Below, piece after piece: positions 35,901-46,690 of a stretch of 64,000 nucleotides of DNA. Position 1 is the stretch's first letter. Every line of letters starts with the position of its first letter. The translations under genes and the position numbers were made by a program. A model generated the notes under the pieces. It worked only from the letters and a program-made list of their open reading frames with translations. It was not told where the DNA came from and did not search any database. The DNA is from Phoebastria nigripes (taxonomy: Eukaryota; Chordata; Aves; Procellariiformes; Diomedeidae). The stretch is from assembly GCA_035582835.1 (NCBI GenBank), contig JAYKAV010003100.1, forward strand, positions 406,449 to 470,448, given 5' to 3'.

Positions 35901-38900
35901 TTTGCATGTTTATTACCTTGCCCATTTCAAACTTCACTGAGCTGAATCTTAATAAACAGATATATTCTGAATGGATTTTTGTTATTGTTGCTTTTTTTTT
36001 TTTCCCCTGGCCGTTAAGACTCATTATGTGGAGTCATCAGCTGTTTTGCTTTGTTTCCCATCTGTTCATACAGTACTTGGGTTCTGGGATTTTTCCCAGG
36101 GTGTGAGATAATACTGCAGAAGGGAGTGCAATTTCCACTGTTTTGATTTTGCCCCAGTGGGGCTTCACGTGGCCACGGGTGGAAAAATGACATTCGCAAT
36201 GGTTTTGATTAAATATTTTCCATATTATAGAAACTTGTCATATCTCAAGATTTTCAAGATCATGTTGCTAACTAGAGTCAGTGGCAGTTTTTTTCTAAGA
36301 GGATTTTCAAACCTTTCCCCATCTACAACGCCTCCATTCTCTGAAGTAAACAAGGAGTCTTTTTTGAGAACAAATCTTGCACAATTTCAGGTCACAGGAA
36401 AAAACATCCCTGCCTGGGGTTGGGGATAAGATAACGTTCTGGTCCCATTGCTGTTAAGGGGAGCAGAAACTGGAACCTGATGAGACTTTGAGGGGCAAGT
36501 CTAGTNTCCTGTGACCACTGGTAGCCACCTTGTGTCAGACCTTTCACTCGTGTTATCAGTTAGGTTGTCATATTGACAAGCTGTTTCAGTAACTCACTCC
36601 TCTGATGACTAGCAAACCTACTCCTCTAATTTGCAGCCAAGGTATACTTTGGTCAGCATATATCCATTTGATCTCATGCCTAAGTTGTCCTTTTTCTCAA
36701 ATACCTGTTCTCTCTCTCCAGTTTTCATTCCCTCCTGTATTTGTAGAGAACGGTCATATCCATTTCAACCTTCACTCTGCAAGGCTGAACAGACCACTAT
36801 CTTCCATAGCTTCTTGCTGGAAAAATACGCTCTTTGTTCTCCTCACCCTCCTCACAAGTCTCAGGTGAACTTGTTTCTATTTATATGCATCTGCCCTGGT
36901 GACGGGAGCCAAAGCACTGCTGTCAGTCCTGAAGCCAACGTACAGGCACGTACCTGCGCCAGCTTCACTCCCTCCCACTGNTGCTTGGTGCCACATTTTC
37001 TCCTGGTCTGGATTTTGAGACTTATTTTAATTTTCAGTTGATGACTTCAGTTTGGTCTCAGGCACATCTTGAAAATGCCCTCTTTCTCCCCCTCTGCATT
37101 CATTTTCTAGCATAGATTAAGTGGCTACAAAAGTATTTTGGTCAGTTATTCTCTGATTCCNTTTCCTGGCATTTTTCTTCCAGATCTATAATTCCTATCT
37201 TGATTTCTCAGCATCTCTGCTACTAAAATTGCTAGATAATATATTTGGAGTAGGTTGTGCCTAGGGTGAGCTTCTCTCTAGGTGTAGGATGGCTGTACTA
37301 CATTTCACAGGGACATTTCTCTGTGGTCACAGTGCAAGATTCCAAGCTATTCTAGCAGCATTGAGCTCCAAGATTAAGAAAGCTTTAACTGGTCCAACGG
37401 CAGCTTTAGCGAGGATGTGCTTGTATGGCTTTACAGCAAGTGGCCGCAGAGCCAGGAGGGGCAACCTGCAACCCTGCACCTTGTCACACAGCAGGACGGT
37501 GCTCCGGGGGGAACAACCACTGTCCCCCCAGCCTCCGGGGTAAATCCACCTCTCATAAGCACTGCTTTCCCCTGTAGCTAATTACTGGGCAGGTAAACCT
37601 GCAGTGATATGTGGGAAGTCAGAGCGGAGAAGACCCATAATTGTTCAGCAAGGGTTTTCATCCTCAAATTACAGAAACCCAAGAAGGATCAGTCTTCATA
37701 TATTTACCCCTTTCAGAGGAACACAAGTCCTAAAGAAAAGGTGAGCCACCTTTTTTTTGTTAAACCCAACATTTCAGCATAGAAACACTTACAAAGTTAT
37801 GATGTTTACTCAAGAGTTTAAAGTTTTTTATGCTGTGAGTGGAGGAGGAGAGGAAAGATTTTTAATGAAACTGCAAAATCAGTTTAATAAGGGGAAAAAA
37901 TGATAGGGCAGTTGTTAGGGAATTATATTTAAGATGAAGACTAATGCTAGGAGCTCAACCTATGCCTAGTGTAAACCTCCCTGGAGTATCCAGGAATCTC
38001 AGCCATGGCCTGAGACTCTTGTTGTGTTAGAGATGTATGAACCTAAAGAGGCAAGGAGGGGGGATATATAAAGACAGGTAATGCTGGTAGAAGTCTGTAG
38101 GCCTTTTAATAGGCCTTAGACATAAATCTGGTCTAATAAATTTAATAAAACACACAATTATGCTTCCTAAGCATAGGCTTTTACCTCAAGTTAGGCCAAA
38201 CCGTAATTTCAGGGGAAGAAGAATCAAAGCAAATACTCATAGGAGAAAATCTGTCGAAGCAGTGAACTTTTCACCTCTAACAGCTAGTAATGACCACGGG
38301 GTACAAGATCAGATGGTTCACTTAACTGCCGAGTAACGAAATTAGGCTAAAAGTTAGATCTAGTCTGCCCAGAGGCAACATGACAAATTAGTTTCATCCA
38401 CTCACCATATTTGTATTAATGCACTTTTGTATTAGTGAACAGATTATAAAAGAAGGCTTTGCCTCGAGGCAGGGTTTTCTGGCACTGAACTCATTTTCAA
38501 GCTGAGGTTCTCCCCTGAGGGCACGGTAAGACCCTCCCTTCTTTGCAGCCGAGGATCTGATCCTTAGCAAAGATTTACCTGTGAACAGCTCTTAATACTT
38601 TGGAGCTTTAAAAATCACAGATTTCTTTCTATAAAGCTACATAAATTGTACACTCTTGGTAAATGTTTAATAATAATGGAATATATAGTTAGCAAGTTTC
38701 TAAAATCATTCAGTGTGTTCCACTGCTAATATTTAAAAAAAGAAAAAAAAAGTTGTGTTAAAATCAGCGCTCTGGGACAGGCTCTGTAAACTCATCCTGG
38801 CTCCCAGTCTTGGCTGGCAGTCAGTAGTGAGAGCTGCTGATGGCCACCTCTCTTCATGCCATGGCTGCAACCCTGCAAAGGGTCGTAGTCTTGCGGTCTT

Positions 38901-40007
38901 GTGGCCCTGTGAGTCGTGGGACTCACAGCACTTAACGTCGGTTGTACGTGTGCGTGTTTCCAGCACAAGGCTTCACTTTGCAGCTGCAGCAGCGCGGCAT
39001 CCCTCTGACCTGGGAGGGAGCTGTGAATCAAGAATGCATTTCTTCTTCCTCTGAAGATGAAAGACTTTTAGAATTAATTGCATGACATTATGGCTCGTCT
39101 GTGTTGTCAGCTTTGATTTTGCTGTGACAAAATGATGGCCGCTCCCTGTCACACAGAGTGACACCGTGTCTGTGAGCACTGCACTCATCAAATGGCAGCA
39201 GCGAGTTAAAGCATCACTGCGATCTGCATTGAAAGTAGTTTTGAGGAGTGTGGTGNGGAGGATGAGGCAAGGGCAGATGTTACGCTCCTGCAGGGGAGCC
39301 AACCTGGCCATCACTCGCTGCAGCTGGTGTTGGCTCTGCCGTACCACCCACAAACCTGTGCCTGGTATCCAACCCTCCTCACCCCATACCTGCAACCAGT
39401 GCAAATTACTGAGTGTGATACTCTCGAGAGGTGTAACTTTAAGCGTTCAGAGCTGAATGCACAACCACTAGATCTAAAATCTGAGATCTTAAAAGAGCAG
39501 CTCTGCTACCTTAGCAGGGCTGGACGGAGAAAGCCGGAGCAGAAGCAGCAGGAGGAGACTAACCCATTTTCCCTTTAGAGGGCAGTGGTGTTCATCGTAC
39601 AAAAGCTGCATTTCCGAGGAGGTAAAACCCTTATTGTTAATAACGGGGGTCAGCAGCACCACAGCAGCAGCAAGTAATAGGAACCAGCACTGAATTGGTG
39701 CTGCTGGCCGCACTACACTGTACAGAAGAGCATCTCACTCTGATACACTTTCTGTAATGCTCTGTGCAGGGGCTCATTATTTCCCCTTGTTTTCCTTCAC
39801 AGTAATCAGAGGAGTAATTACAGTTCCACAGAGAGGCTTCCCTTCTCCCACCACACCGTGAACGCAGTCCAGGGTGAAGCACTCCTTACCAGCTATGTTT
39901 GCCAAACTACAACCTCTCTCCAAGCCAGATGAGCCCTTCCTGTGCTAGATTTATGCCAAACCAGTTTGGAAAGCCAAATAAGAGATGATTTCAAAGGCAG
40001 TACTAAC

Positions 40008-40243
40008 CTTTTCATGGGTTTGGGCGAGGCGTCCCGCTCCAGGTTGGAGGAGGCGTGCTTCACATGCATGGCATTGTAGGAGGTGTGGGTGTACTCATTT
40101 TCATCGCTGTAGTCAGGACCAAGTAACGTTCGAGCCCATGTCCCCATGTCGTATGGAGGAAGAGTCCCCCCAAATTCAGAGGGCAGGCATTCAGGGTGTA
40201 TTAGCTGGTGAAGGCTGTTTAGGTTGTTACCATGAAGAAAGAT
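40008..40243 (-). CDS. CLVS1: CLVS1 coding exon: end of SEC14 domain
   Basis: On the - strand the acceptor TTTGTTAAAG is followed by [60 protein letters not shown] and [18 protein letters not shown], plus two bases of an Arg codon. The donor is AG|GTTAGT. The first third closes the CRAL-TRIO/SEC14 lipid-binding fold; [11 protein letters not shown] is the typical end motif of that domain (LP.E.GG). The remainder is the acidic, Ser/Tyr-rich C-terminal linker of clavesin-1. The length of 236 bases keeps the frame with both neighbouring exons. PEC instead of the PEF I recall in human is the only notable change in the domain part. A frame at 39893-40252 reads on into intron after MKR; that tail is not protein. 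Confidence 0.97.
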
Positions 40244-41354
40244 CTTTAACAAATAAAAAGAAAGTTCAAAGTCATCATCGATTCCTTACTTCATTAAGTA
40301 CAATAATAACAGCACTAATGAGGTATGGAGCGTCATTAGTTGATGCTGCAGTTTCAGGTGGGAATTTCTGAAGCGCTAAGGGCTGGCGCGGGCGGGTGGG
40401 AGGAGGGGGATTAGCTTTGGGGTGGGCAGCTGAAGAATTAGACNGGCACCATAAACACTTCTGAAAATCCTAATCTGCTTACTTTTGGCACAAGTACCAG
40501 ATCAGGGAAAGTGCAAGTCAGGAATAATGACTGATTATTGCTACTGTAAGAGGATAGAGGCTTGTACAAAGAGCCGTGAGAAGAAAAGGGAGATAGTGGA
40601 GCTCACTGAAAGAAGATGTGAAGAGTAGGTCCTCAGCATCTGAGAGGGTAACCCAGCCCTACACCCCGGGACTGACGTTTCCCAGGGATGTAGGTCTGTG
40701 TTGCACTGCTTCAGCGACATTTGTCTCTCTAATCCCTCTTTGCTTGTAGGCTGGTACTACCCTTGTCCTGCCTGGTCAGACACATCCCAGGGTGGGCTCT
40801 GGGGCCTTCTGAGAGATGATCCAGTGGTTGTTTGATAGACTGCAGAGGACAAATGGCCAAGATGACTGCAGGATCACAGTTCCCATGGGTTTCAGTGGGG
40901 AAGACCTGCCTCTTCTGCAGTGTGAGCAAACAACCTTCAGGCATGGGCATTTTTTGTGGAAACAAGTGAGTTACCACCATGTGAAAACAGTCCACTTGCT
41001 GAAGGAATGAAATAGGAAATTTTACTCCCACAAAAAGAGTTAAGCTGAAGTTTCCCTCACTGCAGGTGACTTCAGCCAGGCCTGATAATCCCTCCACATT
41101 GCCAATTCTCTCTTTCCCTGAGCACGTCCCATTAAAATGTATCTACTCTTTGTTAGTGATAACAGATTTCTGGTCCCTGGCTGAGTTATTGATTCAATCC
41201 AGATCATTGCAAACTCTAAGTTTTAATAACAGCAGCAATTCTCTGAGGCCATATGAAAAATGCAGAGAGAAAAAGAAGGAAGAAAAGAAAGCAGGCACCT
41301 ACTCAGTTACTCCAGCTCTGCAGCTTCCTAGCCCCCCCAGCCCCATCTAATTAC
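40244..41354 (-). other. CLVS1: CLVS1 intron, 1,111 bp
   Basis: Phase 0 intron with donor GTAATT and acceptor GTTAAAG. The acceptor has a modest pyrimidine tract. No repeat or second gene is recognisable in it. Confidence 0.9.
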
Positions 41355-41465
41355 CCTTTTCCTTGTCTTGTCTTTGAGGAACGGTTTGATTAGCGTGTAC
41401 AGGGCATGGATGTACCAGGGCTGGTTGACAAAATGGACTCCTCCAAAACGGGCAGGAAAGCTGTC
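41355..41465 (-). CDS. CLVS1: CLVS1 coding exon: SEC14 domain, 37 codons
   Basis: On the - strand a strong acceptor (CTTTCTTTCTGTAG) precedes [20 protein letters not shown] and [17 protein letters not shown]. The exon is exactly 37 codons, phase 0 on both sides, with donor GTAATT. It encodes a central part of the CRAL-TRIO/SEC14 domain: the [12 protein letters not shown] strand and the following helix ending in the basic KDKTRKR. It joins directly to IFLHGNN in the next exon, as in vertebrate clavesins. GVHFVN and LIKPFLKDK fit clavesin-1 better than clavesin-2, which I recall as GIHFVN and VIRPFLKEK. Confidence 0.97.
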
Positions 41466-43124
41466 CTACAGAAAGAAAGAAAAGGAAGGCGGTTAATAGA
41501 TGCAGTGCTTTAGCCCGGCAGTCAATAGGATGAAAGTCAGAGGAAGAAGTCTGCCTCTTTCCATCTGCAAACGAGCACTGGGCTTGCTGGGAGGGGGGCA
41601 GGAGGGAGGTGGAAAAAGAAAGACGCCTGGAAACGTTTGCATCGGTTTCTTCTGTTAGCAGATGCAGTCCCTTCTCCCCTCCACACACTAATGCATCAAT
41701 TGCTGATGATTTAAAGTAGGCTCGCCAGACACTTCGCCTGAACATTTTTTAATTCCATCAGGGCATCTGACTTGGCTGGGATGGGAAGTGAGAGGGGGCT
41801 GATGAGCACCGCTCCCTCGAGGGGAAGCTTTCTCATTTCTCATTGTGCGGCATCAGGCAGGCCCCCGTTCCCACGCACATCGCTGCACACAGCTCACCTT
41901 TTCACCCTTCGGCCTCCCTGCCTCCCCCCTGCTAAAATCATCATTACAATGGCTGACCTTTCGGGGTGAGCGAGCAGCATATGATGGGGAGGAGGATGGG
42001 TGGGAAATGCTGATAAGTGAAGGTGTAGGGAGAGCGCACCATGACGGCACCATGGAAACTGCCGGAGCCCAGCACTCGCTGCCAGGCTGTGCACAAACAC
42101 CCTCGGCATTAACATGCAGGTAGCGTCCCGCCGGGGAGGTGTTTGCAATAGCATCCTACTCCGCTCAGCCAGCGTGGCACGCTTAATAAAAGAGGAGGCT
42201 GCTGGCGTGTCTTTAAAGGTTATTGTATGTTGTGATGGGCATTTTGTACCTACACTCTCATCTAACAAATGTCAGTCAGTCAGGGAAGAGACTAGGATTT
42301 TTTCACTTGCATAAATAGTGGGGCGACCGCTGCTCCTGCGTGCAAATACNCTTCCAGCAAGAGGAGAGGTGCCTGTCTCTCCCCTGTGAAGGGAGATCCT
42401 GATGAAGCCGTCCTCATCCTGCCTGTACTCCTAACCCCTACAGCTCAGCATATAAAGATAGAGCATAATCAGGTCTTTTCCTTCAGGGCTTTGGCTTTGG
42501 CAGGTTCATTCCCCCCACAATTAGCGTGGGGCATCCTGGGGCTTTCTCTCACCTTCCTCCGGAGCATCAGAGATTGAGCACAGCTGGTGAGGATATGGGG
42601 TGGATTTGTGAGATGGTATGGAAAATCCCCTTATACACCTGCTCGGTATAGCTTCTGCGCCGCTTCAAGGTCAAATTATTTCCCAGATATAGCACAATGT
42701 AGGCATCCCACCACCTCCTACCACCCAAGGCAGATTGGCAGGACTCTCCATGCTCTGTAGCACTGGACATGAATTGCCCTGGCAGTCATCTTAAACCATA
42801 CTCAGGTAATGTTTGTGAGCGGCCACAGACATTAAGTGATACCTTTTTCTTTTGCTATACAGTAGTATAAACCGCTTACACCTCAGACACGTTAGTTGAT
42901 CTGAAATCATTAAAAATCTCAATATTGGATGCTCTGTGCAAGACTAGTGGGTAGCCAGGCCAGCATGCAGGAGGCCAAGCAGTGCAACNTAACAGGTGAT
43001 CCCATTTTAAATCCCAATAAACTATGAGCTGAGCTTTTTAAGGATGGCACACGCTCTGTTGAGGTGTTCATTCCCTATAAAGACAACTGTATTTCCATTG
43101 CTGCTGGAATATTCATTAGAGTTT

Positions 43125-43218
43125 AGGGATGCAGCTCTGACTGATGTAAACTACTGCAGGTTGCAGTGACTTCAACTGGGCTGTGCTGAGAAACAGCTGC
43201 AGAGAATCTGAGCCCACC
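43125..43218. repeat. Possible ancient palindromic repeat remnant
   Basis: The sequence has ends of the type GATGCAGCTCTGACTGATGT and AGAATCTGAGCCCA around a GTGACTTCAACTGGGC centre. This resembles the widespread sauropsid repeat with a TTGACTTCAATGG-like centre and palindromic flanks. It is strongly diverged and the assignment is from memory. Confidence 0.35.
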
Positions 43219-43450
43219 TAGAAAAAACATTGACCAACAGAAGTGCGAAGTGAAGCCAAAAGTGATTTTTCTACCCTGTGATAACCTAACATTGGGTTTT
43301 AGAGCAGACCAGAGCCAAAAATGCCCATCTCATGCAAAATTCACATATTCAGTTTCTTTCTTCCCACATGGGAATGAAAATTTGAAGATTTGAAACTTTG
43401 ACGGAATATTTAAAAAAAATGTATTAAGAAATATTGGAATGTTCCACATT

Positions 43451-43454
<4 letters not shown>

Positions 43455-43505
<51 letters not shown>
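43455..43505. repeat. poly(T) run, T51
   Basis: Fifty-one consecutive T (A51 on the - strand). The sequence that would precede such a tail on the - strand (43506-43700) shows no recognisable gene or AATAAA close to it, so I cannot call a processed copy. The poly-lysine open frame at 43424-43699 is a translation of this run. Confidence 0.95.
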
Positions 43506-43506
<1 letters not shown>

Positions 43507-46128
43507 TCAAGGCAGTTGCCATGCCACAAGCTGTATCTCTAAGGGAGAAGTTCTGGACTCCTTTGCTCTTTGGGGCTGAGCTGCCACAGCCATCCCAGGT
43601 TGTACCATAGCAGCATAGGTCAGTGTAGAAGACACAGTCTGAGTCTGAAGCAAAGGACAGTAAAGAAATGAGAGATGGGAAGCAGGGAAATAACTTCAAG
43701 ACACAGAGATTTATACTGACCCAAAAAAGAAAAATTGTTTTGCCTTCTCACTGAAATGCATAGATGATATTAATCACAATCTTCAGTGAGAAATGTCAGT
43801 CAGACTTCATTTCCAAGGGGGAGCATGTTTTTTTTAGAACATGTTGACCAGCCTTAATGATACCACATTACCCAGAAAGGTCTGAATGCTGAGAATTATA
43901 GGAACCAGCCAGAGGTTTAACTGGCAGACTGCCTGTGGAAAAGGTCGACTAAAGAGAAGAAAGTACTTTCCTATACAGAAAATGAATTTTATGTCCACCC
44001 AAAATAGATCGTTGAGTCCATAAACTAGATTCTGTCTGGTACATCAATAGATTAAGTGTTAGAGGAAAGCCCCTCATATAACAGTTTTACTTAAAGGCAA
44101 TTGCTTTCTTTTCATTCTGAAGGTACACCTGAAAATGCACAAAGACCCTTAAAAAGGCAGCGTGATGGCCAGGAAAAAATCAACCAAAGAACATTTTTTT
44201 GTGTGTAACTTTCCGCTAATTTTTGTTCCTTACCCTATTAAGCACAATAAGCTTAATTTGACCTTCATCCCTTGGTCCACCTGCATTTGTAAGGCTGTCA
44301 ATTAGAACAAGGACAAAGACATAATTTTTTTTTTAAACCAAAGAAATTTGATATGGGAATCATCCAGACGCTGTTTGGAACCGCAACATACCAATTTTGC
44401 AGAAGTCCCTAATTAGAGCAGAGCTGTCTTGGAAAGAAAAGCTCCCGTCTGGAGGTCTGCCTTGCGCAGTTCCAGGAAGATGTATGAGACCTTTCCCACA
44501 CCCCACTTAGTGTCTCCGCTGCTTTCCCTGGGGCAAGGTGAAAGTAGCTGAAATTGATTTTCTGCTGGAGAGCTTTTGCTTTTAGGAATTCTCTTTTGAT
44601 TTCTCCTGTCTCGTGGTTCCTTGGGAAGGTGTATTTTATAATGAGGTACATTTTTTGGAGCCTACTGTGAAAAGGACCCTGGGATCATGGAGCCTTTTCT
44701 TAACCTGATTCCTTGTTAAAAATACCCAATCCTGAGGATATGATTACATTTTATTCCAATGGCATAAATAAAATATAGCACGCAGGAATTAGTCTAATAA
44801 TTTGTGGGCACTACTGTCATTTTATCTGAAAACCAGGCTGGACGTACTACCACGTTGCTCAGAGATGCAATTGCAGCATGAACAAATACATCCAACCCAG
44901 TGCAACCTGCTACTCAGCAAGAGCAGGGAAGAAACAGTGGAAGCACTCCAGATACCTGCTTGGGCAGCTAGCTCACTCCAGAGTCAGACCAGGTCTTCTT
45001 CATTGGGACCTGAAGTGAGCTAAAACAAGGAATATTTCTAACCATGCTGCAGTGGCACTTTTCCCAAACTGTAAAGGTAAACCTAGAGAGACAAAATTGT
45101 CCAAACGCAGGGTTTCAGTTGTTCCTGTTGATTGAATGAAACTGGTGCCAAAGATGGGACTTTTCTTTTGCCTGATTTGTCTTTTTTTAACTGTATATAT
45201 TTTTTTCTTTACTGTTTTCAGTTATTCCCCTCCACATCATCTCCAAAGAAGAGAAAGAAATGAACGCTGCAGCTGCCACAGACACCCCAAAATCCATACA
45301 GGCCTCAATACATCTTTCATTTCAGATTGGCGAAGTGTCTCCAAGCTTGCAGATCAAAGGATAATGTTACNGAGATCATTGTTTCCCTTCTCCACTCCGA
45401 ACTGCTGTGCAGGGAAATTTCTGAACTGAAATGAGTCTGGGACTGAAAACCCTCGGTACATAATGTTCTGCTAAATAGCTCGGGAGCGATAGCTATGGGG
45501 TGAATGAGAGACAATTTTTCACTGTTTCTGCCTGTTCTTTCCTTCATGACATCTATTTCTTTTGGCATGATTATGCATCAGAAACCTTTTACTGTGTTGT
45601 TGTTCTGAACTACCTGAAAGCTAAAAATCAAGATGATCTCTCAGCATCTCCTCACACCAAAGTGTGGCAGAAAAGCAAAACAATCTGTGGAATACCAAAA
45701 TTAGGTATAAATCCGGCCTGATGCTCATGGCCAATCTTTTCGAACTGCATGAATTGGCTACATAGACCAATGACCTGAGCTCAAAAACCAAGTCACAGCG
45801 TATTTTTGGGTTATGGGACATCTGAATTTTGTGACACAAATGTTTTTAAAATGCTTTCATAAATTCTACCCTCTGCAATCAGAAAAGCAAACACACATCT
45901 TGCCAAGCAAACGCATTTTAATCTTGACCATACTTGCCAGTTTACTGCAAATGAAAATATAATCCCCTTTGAAAGAAAATAATTTCCCATAGATTCAGGA
46001 AGATTTCAATCATAAACAAAACTGTTTAAACCGAAAGATCATTTAAACTGAGGATAAAAACAGAATCTCCATGCCTGTGCACTTACATAATCAGTCCCCG
46101 TGGTGGATTAAAGCTCCCACAGACCGTA

Positions 46129-46160
46129 TTAATAGTTCAGGAAGATTTTATTAATAGTTC
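46129..46160. repeat. Short direct duplication
   Basis: The block TTAATAGTTC occurs at 46129 and again at 46151, 22 bases apart, separated by AGGAAGATTTTA. It is a small slippage-type duplication in intronic DNA. Confidence 0.75.
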
Positions 46161-46439
46161 GGTGATAGTTTCTCCACAGAGAGTTTCCATGAGTGTGTCA
46201 TTTTAATGGATTCGCACGATAAGGGAAGGAGGCTTTCCACTCTCCAGCTCTGGATCCAAATTCAGCCTCTGAAACAGTGGCTGTGGTTGAAAGTTGTTGT
46301 CCCCCGATTTTACGATTTTGTCAGATATTGGATAGGTTGTGTTTATCAAAAACATGTTCCTGAGCGTGTTTGAATGTACGCCGCGTAACGCCCTTGGTGT
46401 GGACAGAGTAGGCTGTCGTATAGTGCGTGCTAGGGGAGA

Positions 46440-46690
46440 AGGTAAAGTGTCCCCCCCATTGCTACAGCTTCAGCTTCTAATTTTAATGCAGCTCCTAAGA
46501 GATGCATGCTTAGTTCAGGAAATCCCGCAGGCAGGAGGCGGTGGGAGGCAGTGGCAGGGCCGGGGGCTGCGAGGAACCTGGGACCAGTCTGCTCCCGCAC
46601 CTCTCCGAGCNGTCCCTGGGGCTGCAGGAGCCAGGGCTGCTCCCGCTCACCTGCTGTGGTGCCTGCTCTGAGCCCAGGCACGTTTCAAAT
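46440..46690. other. Local GC-rich patch in CLVS1 intron
   Basis: This segment of about 250 bp is clearly richer in G and C than its AT-rich surroundings, with some CpG (GGCCGGGGGCTGCGAGG and CTCTCCGAGC). Overlapping open frames on both strands follow from the composition. It could be a small regulatory element; nothing proves it. Confidence 0.4.

Larger units (their letters stand above)
25743..40007 (-). other. CLVS1: CLVS1 last intron, 14,265 bp
   Basis: Phase 2 intron with donor GTTAGT at 40007 and acceptor TTTCAG at 25743. It contains an A-rich A/C tract (26401-26441), a diverged direct duplication (31595-31842 and 32703-32925) and an imperfect inverted-repeat element (32407-32520). A 259-codon open frame at 29392-30171 is discussed under rejected items. 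Elsewhere it is unique-looking intronic DNA with no CR1 that I can recognise. Confidence 0.85.

Noticed and set aside
43424..43699. A 91-codon frame ending in poly-lysine
   Set aside because: The lysines are the translation of the T51 run on the other strand; the rest has no similarity I recognise.
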